This document shows positions 26,679 to 35,468 of a stretch of 64,000 nt of DNA, piece by piece. The stretch spans positions 62,001 to 126,000 of the forward strand of contig NZ_CAKMMW010000020.1 in assembly GCF_927798215.1 (NCBI RefSeq), in the 5' to 3' direction. The notes under the pieces were generated by a model that saw nothing but the letters and a program-made list of their open reading frames with translations, was not told the origin of the DNA and searched no databases. The translations under genes were made by a program, and so were the position numbers. How positions within the stretch are numbered: position 1 is the stretch's first letter; the number at the start of each line of letters is the position of its first letter. The DNA is from Paenibacillus_E allorhizoplanae (GTDB lineage Bacteria > Bacillota > Bacilli > Paenibacillales > NBRC-103111).

Positions 26679-27014
26679 ATGAAAAAAAAGGCGACGAGAA
26701 AGAGTCAGAAGCATGTTCATGAATTTGAGGGAAGCACGAAGCTGGCGGAGGAAGGCGCGGACAGACACAATCATCGATTTGCAGGTGTAACAGGGCAAGC
26801 GATTCGGAGCGGCAAAAGCCATATTCATGAAATCGATCTATCGAATACGGACTTTTTAGATCATTTTCATAATCTCAAAAAAATCAGAACAGGGCCCGCC
26901 ATTCCTGTCGGCAATGGCAAGCATGTGCACTTCGTCACCGGGATGACGACACAGAATGATGAGCATAGACACCAATTCAATTTTGCTACGTTAATTGATA
27001 GACCGCTTTTATAA
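26679..27014 (+). CDS. YmaF-family protein
   Basis: 111 aa, His-rich, with repeated H-x-H motifs: KHVHEFEGST, DRHNHRF, SHIHEI, KHVHFVTG, DEHRHQF. This is the arrangement of the YmaF family, found in spore formers, of unknown function and possibly metal-binding. The annotated ATG has only a weak upstream site. It is followed directly by a strong terminator and forms a single-gene unit. Confidence 0.85.
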   Translation: MKKKATRKSQKHVHEFEGSTKLAEEGADRHNHRFAGVTGQAIRSGKSHIHEIDLSNTDFLDHFHNLKKIRTGPAIPVGNGKHVHFVTGMTTQNDEHRHQFNFATLIDRPLL

Positions 27015-27023
27015 TCAAGCTAG

Positions 27024-27065
27024 CCAAAAAGGCCGGCCCAGAGCTTTCTGGGCCGGCCTTTTTTG
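27024..27065 (+). terminator. Strong intrinsic terminator after ymaF-like gene
   Basis: GGCCGGCCCAGA and TCTGGGCCGGCC form a near-perfect GC-rich stem, followed by TTTTTT. Confidence 0.9.
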
Positions 27066-27101
27066 TTGATACAAACCATCCGCTGCTACCTCAGGAGTGT
27101 T

Positions 27102-27239
27102 ATGGCTTATCCGGTCAATGCTTGCATTGGTGCATTGGTGTGTGAACATGGCAAAGCAGTGTCACTTAACATTACGAGCAGCGATACATTGACAAGTTGG
27201 GATCGAATTGGCTTGAGGGTGGCGTCTGCAAATGGCTGA
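27102..27239 (+). CDS. Possible 45-aa small protein
   Basis: Open frame MAYPVNACIGALVCEHGKAV... of 45 codons with AGGAG only 4 nt before the ATG. No known family recognised. Located between the ymaF terminator and the convergent DUF3231 gene. Could be chance. Confidence 0.25.
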   Translation: MAYPVNACIGALVCEHGKAVSLNITSSDTLTSWDRIGLRVASANG

Positions 27240-27286
27240 CGATGCTTTTGCTCAGCTCGTTCGTAACGAATAGAGCTCCACCTCCT

Positions 27287-28297
27287 TTACTGAGGGGAGG
27301 CTAATCTATCTCTATCAGATGCTTGTGGTGGTTGTTCTAACCAGCCGTTATCAATCATAATATTGGCCCCATCCTCGGCATAGTTTAAAATTTCAGAAGT
27401 TAGACGAACATAAAGTGCTGCAAGATCTCTCCTTGGACTAAGCGCTAAGCTTCTTCCATAGTGTGCAATTCCATCAGCAATTAATGAAGTAGCGTGAAAC
27501 ATCATAAGTTTATCGGAAAATGTCGTAGTTGTGGAGGTTGTGGGCATTGTATCCCATGCACTTGCAGAAGGAAGGAACTCTTTACTAAGAAGGGAACCGA
27601 AAATTTCGACATGTTTATCTGCAATATCTCTACCTCTGACCAAGTAGTCACGAACTTTTTGAGAACCGGCTACTTGGCTAAACCCCATAAGCAAAGTCCG
27701 GCCTAACTGATTTTGTATAAGATTATAATAAATGTTAGAAATCTCAATAACATTTAATGTTCTATGTTGACCAAAGAAACCTGCCATGTAACTTTGTTTT
27801 TGAACATATTCATTTTTCGGGGGGATCGGAATAAATGGAGCTCTAATGAAAGTACCCTTCAATAACATGATTTCTGTGGCTTTATTTAATAAACGTGCTG
27901 ATTCATTTAAACATTCAGTAAAATACTCACAAATATCAAGACGAGCGGCATTTGATAAAGCTGTTGTATAGAATTCCAAACCAATCTTGCCCATATTTTG
28001 AATGTAGAATAAACAGAAATCGTCTGTAAACAATCGTGGGGCTTCTGTTATAACGTCATGTTCCTGTTGGAATCCGTCAGGTACTGGATATTGCTCTTCG
28101 TTAAAAAGGGATATTATTTTTTGAAGATGATTATTTGATAGGCTAAGGGCGAATTCTAGAACTGACTGAATTTCACGGTCTTCAATGTGACTTATAAATG
28201 ATGCTATTGTACAAACACCTACAGAATCATTCATGTAAGCTGCCCAAAGTGCAGCAATTTCAGCAGCATTTAAATAGATTTTGTGTTCAGTTATCAT
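27287..28297 (-). CDS. DUF3231-family protein, two-domain
   Basis: 336 aa, ATG after AAGGAGAAC. Two tandem ferritin-like four-helix DUF3231 modules of about 165 residues (first half: AAEIAALWAAYMNDS...; second half: ISNIYYNLIQNQLGRTLLMGFSQ). DUF3231 proteins are common in Bacillus and Paenibacillus, some resembling spore coat CotF-like proteins; their function is not established. A second, single-module member lies at 36457-36975. Confidence 0.88.
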   Translation of the reverse strand: MITEHKIYLNAAEIAALWAAYMNDSVGVCTIASFISHIEDREIQSVLEFALSLSNNHLQKIISLFNEEQYPVPDGFQQEHDVITEAPRLFTDDFCLFYIQNMGKIGLEFYTTALSNAARLDICEYFTECLNESARLLNKATEIMLLKGTFIRAPFIPIPPKNEYVQKQSYMAGFFGQHRTLNVIEISNIYYNLIQNQLGRTLLMGFSQVAGSQKVRDYLVRGRDIADKHVEIFGSLLSKEFLPSASAWDTMPTTSTTTTFSDKLMMFHATSLIADGIAHYGRSLALSPRRDLAALYVRLTSEILNYAEDGANIMIDNGWLEQPPQASDRDRLASPQ

Positions 28298-28728
28298 TAA
28301 TTGTTCTCCTTGGGATATTTTTCTCTTATTTTGTTTTAGTTTCTTCTATATTATTCAATTTCGAAAGAATAAAAGTCATTAGTGAGCAGCCTGTGGAATA
28401 AGAGAGTAGGAGAATTGATGAACAACTGAATATCAAAGATTTGTGAGGGCTTTCAAGTGCAAACAAGGATATACTAGCTTATCTGGAGACTTTCGCTTGA
28501 TGGTCCAGCTTCAAATCTTCAGTTAAACCGAACCTCCTAGGCTCCATCCAAAAGAAAATTCGATCCTTCGGGATTTATTCTTGTAAACTTTTAAATTTGT
28601 AATTTAACTTAAACTTTGAAGCTAGGGAAAGAATTCTCGTTCAGTGGATATGGCGATTGAAATGATTTTTTGATTATAATGTATAAGTAATGAATGGACT
28701 ATAACCTAGTGAGAAAAGGAAGAGTGAT
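28298..28728. other. Intergenic region upstream of signalling operon
   Basis: 431 nt between divergent genes. It carries the short repeat at 28503-28574. A TATAAT box at 28675-28680 lies about 50 nt before the operon start, but no properly spaced -35 element was seen. Nothing else recognised. Confidence 0.5.
28503..28574. repeat. Short dispersed repeat, copy 1
   Basis: GTCCAGCTT, CCTCCTAGG, TCCATC and CGATCCTTCGG occur here in the same order as at the right end of the window (63950-64000). The copy here has about 16 extra nt between the first two blocks and a few substitutions. Both copies are intergenic. Nature unknown: possibly a small palindromic element or RNA structure. Confidence 0.45.
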
Positions 28729-30399
28729 ATGACGAAATTTCAGCTACTGTTTATTAGGCAATTCGACGAAACGATTGCTTCGTGGCGTTCCGCGAACGAG
28801 CCGATCCGGGAAGCTGACCTTTACGGGTTGCTGCATAGGATTAAAGGAACAGCGGCTACAATTGATTTGCAAGAATGGACGGAAGTGGCCGAACAGTTGT
28901 TGATTGATCTTACAGAAGATGGTTTGCGTTTATGGACATTGGCGGAATTTGAACGCTTTATCCAATCAATTATGGCGTTAAGAAAAGCAACTGATACACT
29001 AGGCGAACAGAATATTTCTAATCGCGCTATGGAATCGTTTCGGGAATCCGCAGCAGCCGTGGAAGCCGAACCCCTGGCTCCCGTTATGATTTCCGAGGTG
29101 CCTGGCCCGCTCGTCCTGCTGATCGATGACGATGTGGCCTTTCTTCAATTGATAAAAGAGCGGTTGGAACAAGAGGGATGCATCGTCCTGGCGACACCTT
29201 ATCCGGATAAGGCGATCAAATGGTTCTATGAGCTTAAGCCAGATTGTATCGTATTGGATGTCGTCATGCCAGGCCATAGCGGTTTTGATTTACTAACCAT
29301 TCTGCAGGAGAGGTCGCAACGCTTTATGGTGCCTGTCTTGCTAATAAGCGCTCAGAACGACACGGATGTACGCATCAGAGCATACCAGTCGGGCGCGGAC
29401 GACTTCATTTCCAAGCCCTTCGATCTTAATGAGTTTGTCGTACGCGTCCTGAACAAGCTGCGCCGGAAGCAAGCGATCAGCCGAATGATCCTGACGGACG
29501 AGTTAACTGGACTTTATAATACTCAATATTTACGAATCCGGTGGCAGCAAATCAGCCAGGAGGCAATTGCTGAAGGAAAGTCGTATTGGGCGGCACAATT
29601 CGATATTGATGCATTTCGCAGCTTGAACGAGAGATATGGCCATGCGGCGGCAGACGGTTATTTACATCATACCGCCGGGTGGCTGAGAGCGCATATCCGG
29701 ACGGACGAACTGCTTGTCCGATGGGAGCGGGACCGTTTCGTACTTCTCGGAAGAGAAGGCACGTTGGAAACCATATCGCTGAGATTAAATCAGTTGTCGG
29801 AATTGTTTACCGCCCATACATTTGAGATCGCTGGGGATGCCGTCAACATGTCGCTGTCGTATGTTTTCACGACTTTGGATGGGGCGTATGACCCTGATGC
29901 TTGCATTGCCGCACTGGGTGAAGCAATGAGGGATATGAAGCTTGGCCTTCGCAATCGCTTGAGCGGTGCCCATACAGTTGTAGACATTCAGCGCAAAGGA
30001 GCTTGCCGTGTAGCCGTCATCGACGACGACCCGCTAATCCGTAACATGCTGGAGCGACGCCTACGCGATATGGAAATTGTTGGAGGAGAAGGGCTGGAAA
30101 TTCGTACATTTGCGGACGGGGAAGCTTTCTTCTCGGACGTATGGCATAACGGAGAGCATGCGTACTTGCTCATTCTTGACCGAATGATGCCGCGTATGAA
30201 TGGTATGGAAGTGCTAACTCGTTTGCGCACAGACTATCCGGCTGATAAATATCGCATTCTGATGCTGACTGGTAATGGCGACGAGACGGAAATCGCGCAG
30301 GCCATCCGGGCGGGCACGGATGATTACGTCACGAAACCGTTTCGTCTGCCAGAGCTTGAAGCTCGTATACGGCGTCTCTTGCAGGGGAGAAGCCGATGA
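28729..30399 (+). CDS. Hpt-REC-degenerate GGDEF-REC signalling protein
   Basis: 556 aa, ATG 6 nt after GGAAGAG. Order: Hpt-like domain 1-90 with LLHRIKGTA (His36); first receiver about 107-235 with IDDD and phosphoacceptor Asp177 (IVLDVVMPG); GGDEF-type domain about 250-410 with the LTGLYN start but the GGDEF loop replaced by residues 333-337 ERDRF; second receiver about 424-550 with IDDD and Asp484 (LILDRMMPR). Diguanylate cyclase activity is unlikely. No DNA-binding or membrane segment. It heads a four-gene overlapping operon for polysaccharide synthesis and probably controls that machinery post-translationally through phosphorelay. The cognate kinase is not in the window. Confidence 0.9.
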   Translation: MTKFQLLFIRQFDETIASWRSANEPIREADLYGLLHRIKGTAATIDLQEWTEVAEQLLIDLTEDGLRLWTLAEFERFIQSIMALRKATDTLGEQNISNRAMESFRESAAAVEAEPLAPVMISEVPGPLVLLIDDDVAFLQLIKERLEQEGCIVLATPYPDKAIKWFYELKPDCIVLDVVMPGHSGFDLLTILQERSQRFMVPVLLISAQNDTDVRIRAYQSGADDFISKPFDLNEFVVRVLNKLRRKQAISRMILTDELTGLYNTQYLRIRWQQISQEAIAEGKSYWAAQFDIDAFRSLNERYGHAAADGYLHHTAGWLRAHIRTDELLVRWERDRFVLLGREGTLETISLRLNQLSELFTAHTFEIAGDAVNMSLSYVFTTLDGAYDPDACIAALGEAMRDMKLGLRNRLSGAHTVVDIQRKGACRVAVIDDDPLIRNMLERRLRDMEIVGGEGLEIRTFADGEAFFSDVWHNGEHAYLLILDRMMPRMNGMEVLTRLRTDYPADKYRILMLTGNGDETEIAQAIRAGTDDYVTKPFRLPELEARIRRLLQGRSR

Positions 30400-31493
30400 A
30401 CGATTCAACAGCCTTTAATGCAGTCCTGCTAGTTTGCATTTGTTGGATCTGTTTGCTACTCGCCCTTTATTGTTATTTGCTTACCCGAAAATGGATGTTT
30501 AACAAAAGACGAAACAAGATAGCAGTATGGTCGTCAATCGCTTCGATGCCGGATTCACCGATCGAACGCTATGTGACGATGGGAGAGCCGTCGCGTCGGA
30601 TTTCACCGCATCATCCGTGGCAATGGCGCGCCCTTGAAGCGTATTTGACCCATCGGCTTCGCGTTGGGGGAACGCAATCGGAACACGAGCGGGTGTATCG
30701 TCTCGCTGAAGAGTTGTATGGACCGTTATATCGAAACCGTTTGAATGACCGTAAGGAAGAAGTACGGCTGCATACTCTTGCTCAAGTCGGTTTGTTTCGA
30801 ATGAAAGGACTTCATGAGGAAGTTTCCGCAATTGTGAAAGGCAAACGGATTAAGCCAGAGGAGTTGTTTGCGGCTTTGCGGGTGTTAGCGGTACTCCAGG
30901 ACAAGAAGTTGCTGGATTGGCTGGTCGGTGTACACGGACCGCTGCCGTTGTTATCCGATCACCGTTACCGACAATTGTTAATGGCGCTAGGAACGGAACT
31001 GCTTGAGGAGCTGATTGATCGGTTCGATATGGGGAATGACTTGTTGCAGCGTAACCTTCTCGATGTACTGCGGACCCGTAATATTCGTACGGAACATTAT
31101 CTTGCCCTGATTGAGCGCCTGTTGTGCTCGCCGTCCGATGAACTGCGCATTCGTGCGCTAAAAGCGGCAGCGGGTTTCGGGTATTTGAGTCAGGAAGCGG
31201 AGGAAGCTCATTATGTTCGTTATTCCGATTGGCGTCAATATCCATGGGAGGAACGGCTGATGGCCGCACGGTTGATGGGGGAGGTAAGGAATGCGGAGTA
31301 CCAAAAGCTTCTGGAACAAATGATCGGTGACGATCGGTATGCCGTCCGTATTGAAGCTGCCCAATCAATTGGTCGTTATTCGAAAGGCGATGCACATCTC
31401 GCACGCATCGCTTCGATGCATGCCGATCGTTATGCACGTGAGGCGGCGGAAGAGATGCTGGAAAGGAGAAGCTATGAACGAAACGTGGAGTGA
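30396..31493 (+). CDS. Membrane-anchored HEAT-repeat protein
   Basis: 365 aa; ATG overlaps the previous stop (ATGA). One N-terminal transmembrane helix (about residues 8-30), basic stretch, then cytoplasmic alpha-helical HEAT-like repeats, clearest at 240-360 (SDELRIRALKAAAGFG..., DRYAVRIEAAQSIGRY...). HEAT scaffolds mediate protein-protein contact. Encoded between a phosphorelay regulator and a membrane glycosyltransferase, it is a plausible adaptor transmitting the signal to the synthase. Its last 20 nt overlap the glycosyltransferase gene. Confidence 0.85.
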   Translation: MNDSTAFNAVLLVCICWICLLLALYCYLLTRKWMFNKRRNKIAVWSSIASMPDSPIERYVTMGEPSRRISPHHPWQWRALEAYLTHRLRVGGTQSEHERVYRLAEELYGPLYRNRLNDRKEEVRLHTLAQVGLFRMKGLHEEVSAIVKGKRIKPEELFAALRVLAVLQDKKLLDWLVGVHGPLPLLSDHRYRQLLMALGTELLEELIDRFDMGNDLLQRNLLDVLRTRNIRTEHYLALIERLLCSPSDELRIRALKAAAGFGYLSQEAEEAHYVRYSDWRQYPWEERLMAARLMGEVRNAEYQKLLEQMIGDDRYAVRIEAAQSIGRYSKGDAHLARIASMHADRYAREAAEEMLERRSYERNVE

Positions 31494-32934
31494 ATGGATC
31501 ACCTTGGCTTCAGTTATTGGATCGGTTGTTATTGTCATTTACATCCTTATGGTTATGCTCTTTTACATATTACTGTTCTTCGTCGCGATTCGTACAATTC
31601 GTACAAAAGCAAATTCACTGTCTTTTCAAAACGAAGAAATCCTGAACTCATCCTTCAGTCCACCCTTGTCCATCCTTGTGCCAGCTTATAATGAAGAGCT
31701 CAATATCGTCGATAGTGTCCGCTCTTTGCTTGGCATCAATTATGAAACCTATGAGATCATCGTCGTGAACGACGGCTCCAAAGACGCGACGAAACAGAAC
31801 ATGATCGATGAGTTTGATATGTTCGAAGTTCAGCATCAAGTACGTTGGTCAGGATTAAACAAAGAGACGAAGCTGGTTCGCGGCATATACCAGTCACGCA
31901 TTCATCCAAACCTCAAGTTGGCCGACAAGGAGAACGGGGGCAAGGCCGATGCGTTGAATGCGGGAATCAATCTTGCACATTATCCGTATGTCGTTTCGCT
32001 AGACGGTGACACGGTGCTCGATCCGGACGCTTTTCTGAAAATTATGAAGCCGATCGTGGAAGCAAAGCCTGGAGAAGAAATCATTGCTTGCGGCGGTAGT
32101 GTCGGCATCGCCAACGGAAGCGTCGTCGACCGTGGATATCTTGGTGAAGATGTTCGTTTACCTCGCAACACTATCGTTGTTATGCAGGTAATCGAATATT
32201 TTCGGGCATTCCTTATGGGACGTATCGGATTAAGCAAGATGAATATGCTGCTGATCGTTTCCGGCGCGTTCGGCGTTTTTCGCAGAGATTGGCTGCTGGA
32301 AGCGGGTGGCTACGAGACCGGTACGATCGGAGAAGACATGGAGCTAATTGTACGGCTGCATCGCTTGATTCGCCAAAAGAAGAGCAAGGCGCACATCGCC
32401 TATATTCCCGATCCTGTGTGCTGGACGGAAGCGCCGGAGCAATTGAAGTATTTGAAGCGGCAGCGTATACGTTGGCATCGTGGTTTGTTCGAGAGTCTAT
32501 GGCGACATCGCGGTATGATGCTCAATCCGCGTTATGGCCGTATCGGACTTGTGTCGATGCCTTATTTTCTGTTCGTCGAGTTGCTCGGTCCTGTTGTCGA
32601 ATTGTTTGGTTATGTGTTCCTTGTCGTTCATTTGTTGATCGGCGACGTCAACATCGCTTTTAGTGCGCTGCTGCTCGCCGCCATGATTTTGTACGGCTCA
32701 TTTTTATCGATGGGTGCGGTACTGCTTGAAGAATGGGGAATGGGTAGATACAACCGAGTGGCAGATGTATCACGGTTGTTCTGGTGGGCGCTGTCGGAAT
32801 CATTCTGGTATCGGCCAATCCAAACGATATGGCGTTGCCGAGGGCTTGTGCAAGCGATTTTCGGTAAACGGCAAGAGTGGGGAGATATGGTTCGCAAAGG
32901 CATTTCCGTAAGTCAAGGAGGCACCGGCAAATGA
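31474..32934 (+). CDS. Processive family-2 glycosyltransferase (PgaC/IcaA/BcsA-like)
   Basis: 486 aa from ATG 31474, 5 nt after AAAGGAG; longer upstream frames are not supported. An N-terminal helix (about 8-32), then GT2 catalytic domain: SILVPAYNEE, VNDGSKD, SLDGDTVLD (DxD), EDMELIVRLHR (TED equivalent) and RQRIRWHRG (QxxRW), then three to four C-terminal transmembrane helices. The four signatures define processive synthases that make and export beta-linked polymers such as poly-N-acetylglucosamine, cellulose or hyaluronan. Which sugar is used cannot be told. Overlaps neighbours by 20 nt and 4 nt. Confidence 0.92.
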   Translation: MNETWSEWITLASVIGSVVIVIYILMVMLFYILLFFVAIRTIRTKANSLSFQNEEILNSSFSPPLSILVPAYNEELNIVDSVRSLLGINYETYEIIVVNDGSKDATKQNMIDEFDMFEVQHQVRWSGLNKETKLVRGIYQSRIHPNLKLADKENGGKADALNAGINLAHYPYVVSLDGDTVLDPDAFLKIMKPIVEAKPGEEIIACGGSVGIANGSVVDRGYLGEDVRLPRNTIVVMQVIEYFRAFLMGRIGLSKMNMLLIVSGAFGVFRRDWLLEAGGYETGTIGEDMELIVRLHRLIRQKKSKAHIAYIPDPVCWTEAPEQLKYLKRQRIRWHRGLFESLWRHRGMMLNPRYGRIGLVSMPYFLFVELLGPVVELFGYVFLVVHLLIGDVNIAFSALLLAAMILYGSFLSMGAVLLEEWGMGRYNRVADVSRLFWWALSESFWYRPIQTIWRCRGLVQAIFGKRQEWGDMVRKGISVSQGGTGK

Positions 32935-35288
32935 GAAAAATACGTAAAGCTGGGTACAGTGCTCTTATGAAACGGAAAATTATTATTGCATCTGCCGTCA
33001 TTGCGCTGCTTGTAGGGGTTACCGCGACGGTTTTGGTGTCTGGAATATTCGCTCCGCGCGAACATGTGGAGACGGTGAAGGTGGATGGATTAACGATTCC
33101 AGCAAACGTCGGGAGCCAATATTTGCAGGTGTACCACAATGGCGTGCCGCAAGATTTGCTGCTTAAGGGCGTCAATATGGGCATCGCCAAACCGGGGCAT
33201 TTCCCAGGTGAAACGGCGATAACGAAAGCCGAGTATTTGCGCTGGTTTCAGCATATCGGCGACATGCATGCGAATGTGGTGCGTATTTATACGCTGCATC
33301 CGCCAGTTTTTTACGAGGCGCTTAAAGCGTACAATGACAAGGCGGCAAATCCGCTTTATGTCCTGCAGGGCATTTGGATGAACGAGGACAAGCTTCTCGC
33401 GTCAGGAGATGTGTTTGCTAATGAGAATTCACAAGATTTCGCCGAGGAAACACGACGCACCATTGACGTGATTCACGGGAACGCCAAAATTCCTGACAGG
33501 CCTGGCCATGCTTCCGGCTCGTATACAGCGGACATTTCGCAGTATGTACTCGGCTGGATCATCGGGGTCGAATGGGATCCTGATATTGTTATCTCTACGA
33601 ACGCCAAGCATGTGAATGCGCCAGATTTCGAAGGTACATACTTCCGGACGGAAATGGCATCCCCATTCGAGACGTGGCTAGCGAAAGCGATGGACGATAC
33701 GGTCAAGTATGAAACGGAAAAATACACATGGCAACGGCCCATTAGTTTTACGAACTGGGTGACGACCGATCCGTTGAAACATCCGGCAGAACCGAGTGCT
33801 AAGGAGGATGCGGTATTCATCAATCCGAACGTCATCTGGCCAACACCGTCCCTCAAAGCCGGCTATTTCGCATCCTATCATGTATATCCATACTATCCGG
33901 ACTTCATGAACTACGAAACGAAGTACACTGGTTATATCGATGAATGGGGACAAAAGAATAATTACGCAGGTTACCTAAGGGATCTGAAACAGGTACACCG
34001 GATGCCTGTCGTCGTTGCGGAGTTCGGCGTTCCCGCATCTCGCGGTATGACGCACCGCAATGTCAGCGGCTGGAATCAGGGCTTTTTGTCCGAGGAGGAG
34101 CAAGGGGAGATCGATAGTCGATTGTTCGAAGATATCTATCATGAAGGGATGGCCGGCGGACTCGTATTCTCTTGGCAGGACGAGTGGTTCAAGCGTACTT
34201 GGAACAACATGGACTACGACAATCCAGATCGCCGTCCGTTCTGGTCGAACGTTCAGACGAGTGAGCAAAACTTCGGATTGATGAGCTTCGATTCTGGCGC
34301 CTCGGAGCTAATTGTGAAAGTGGATGGGAATACGGAGGACTGGGAGAGAGCCGGTATTCAACCGCTTGCTGTTGCTGGAAAAACTGGCGCAAGCGCCCTG
34401 CGGAAATATAAGGACGGTTATGACGAGCAGCGCCAAATCGACCGTCTGTATATGGCGAGTGACGAACGGTATGTATATTTCCGCCTCGATTTCGGTAAGA
34501 GCGATAAGTCGCTTGATTGGACGAGAACTAATGCGACGTTCCTGCTCAATACGGTGCCAGATCAAGGGCAGACGGCGATGTCGGGAGGAGGACTGACAAG
34601 CGATGCCGGATTTGATTTTGCGATCGATGTCAAAGGACCGAACACCTCCCGGATATGGATTGACAGCTATTACGATCTGCACGAACTGCAGTATGGCCGC
34701 ATGCTGGCCATGATTCCGCAGACCGCATATGCGGACAAGAAAAACAATGGCGTATTCCACAAACAGATGCTGACGTTAAATAAGCCGTTGACGATTCCGA
34801 ATCGGCAAGGTGACGCTGCGTTTATTCCCTTCGAATCCTACGAAACGGGTTTACTTCGCTTCGGCGATGGTGACCCGGACAGTCCGCAATACGATTCTCT
34901 TACGGATGTGGCTGTGAATGCCAAGGATGCAATTGTCGAGCTGCGCATTCCCTGGCAACTACTCAATATCAAAGATCCCAGCATGCATGAAGCGGTAGGA
35001 AACATTAGGGAGAAAGGCCTTGATGCAAGCGTGCAAACTCCAGGCTTCCACGTTGCAGTCGTCACCTATAGGCCAGAACCGGACGAAGACACCACCCAGC
35101 ATCCAGGGGGGGGCGCAATTGCTGACTTCCTGCCATCTGCAAACAACGGCGTGCTTCGCGCCAATGACATGCCGTTCTATCAATGGAAAGGGTGGGACTA
35201 TCCTCAAACACACGAACGGTTGAAGAAATCGTACTACAAGCTGAAAGAAACATTTGCTGCCGTGCGGTTTCCAACGGATAAGCTCTGA
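32931..35288 (+). CDS. Membrane-anchored glycoside hydrolase with C-terminal CBM9-like region
   Basis: 785 aa from ATG 32931 (8 nt after AAGGAGG, ATGA overlap). Signal-anchor helix about residues 17-38, so the enzyme faces outside. A TIM-barrel region, about 60-440, begins LLLKGVNMGIAKPGHFPGE and includes VRIYTLHPP, GVEWDPD (Glu214, candidate acid/base) and VVAEFGVPAS (Glu364, candidate nucleophile). Residues about 460-760 form a beta-rich region starting VDGNTEDWE, similar to CBM9/DOMON-type modules. Co-encoded with a processive synthase, it likely trims or remodels the exported polysaccharide, as BcsZ or PgaB do in other systems. Confidence 0.82.
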   Translation: MRKIRKAGYSALMKRKIIIASAVIALLVGVTATVLVSGIFAPREHVETVKVDGLTIPANVGSQYLQVYHNGVPQDLLLKGVNMGIAKPGHFPGETAITKAEYLRWFQHIGDMHANVVRIYTLHPPVFYEALKAYNDKAANPLYVLQGIWMNEDKLLASGDVFANENSQDFAEETRRTIDVIHGNAKIPDRPGHASGSYTADISQYVLGWIIGVEWDPDIVISTNAKHVNAPDFEGTYFRTEMASPFETWLAKAMDDTVKYETEKYTWQRPISFTNWVTTDPLKHPAEPSAKEDAVFINPNVIWPTPSLKAGYFASYHVYPYYPDFMNYETKYTGYIDEWGQKNNYAGYLRDLKQVHRMPVVVAEFGVPASRGMTHRNVSGWNQGFLSEEEQGEIDSRLFEDIYHEGMAGGLVFSWQDEWFKRTWNNMDYDNPDRRPFWSNVQTSEQNFGLMSFDSGASELIVKVDGNTEDWERAGIQPLAVAGKTGASALRKYKDGYDEQRQIDRLYMASDERYVYFRLDFGKSDKSLDWTRTNATFLLNTVPDQGQTAMSGGGLTSDAGFDFAIDVKGPNTSRIWIDSYYDLHELQYGRMLAMIPQTAYADKKNNGVFHKQMLTLNKPLTIPNRQGDAAFIPFESYETGLLRFGDGDPDSPQYDSLTDVAVNAKDAIVELRIPWQLLNIKDPSMHEAVGNIREKGLDASVQTPGFHVAVVTYRPEPDEDTTQHPGGGAIADFLPSANNGVLRANDMPFYQWKGWDYPQTHERLKKSYYKLKETFAAVRFPTDKL

Positions 35289-35468
35289 ATTATGAGCGTG
35301 CGATTTCCTTTTTACTTTTCTGTCAGATATGAATTTCAAATCTTTAGTCTTTGGGTCAGCTATGTTATGAAATGACTCATTTTTGTCTTGCTTATTAAGA
35401 AGCCCAAGCAGTTTTTGCACGGTCCACATAAAATAAATCTATCAATCTAGTAGAAATAGGGGGGGCCG

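Noticed and set aside
31327..31473. Longer N-terminal extension of the GT2 gene
   Set aside because: Overlaps the HEAT-repeat gene by 167 nt and lacks a ribosome site; AAAGGAG points to ATG 31474.
32877..32930. Extended start for the membrane-anchored glycoside hydrolase
   Set aside because: AAGGAGG fits ATG 32931 with ATGA overlap; the extension is within the GT2 coding end.
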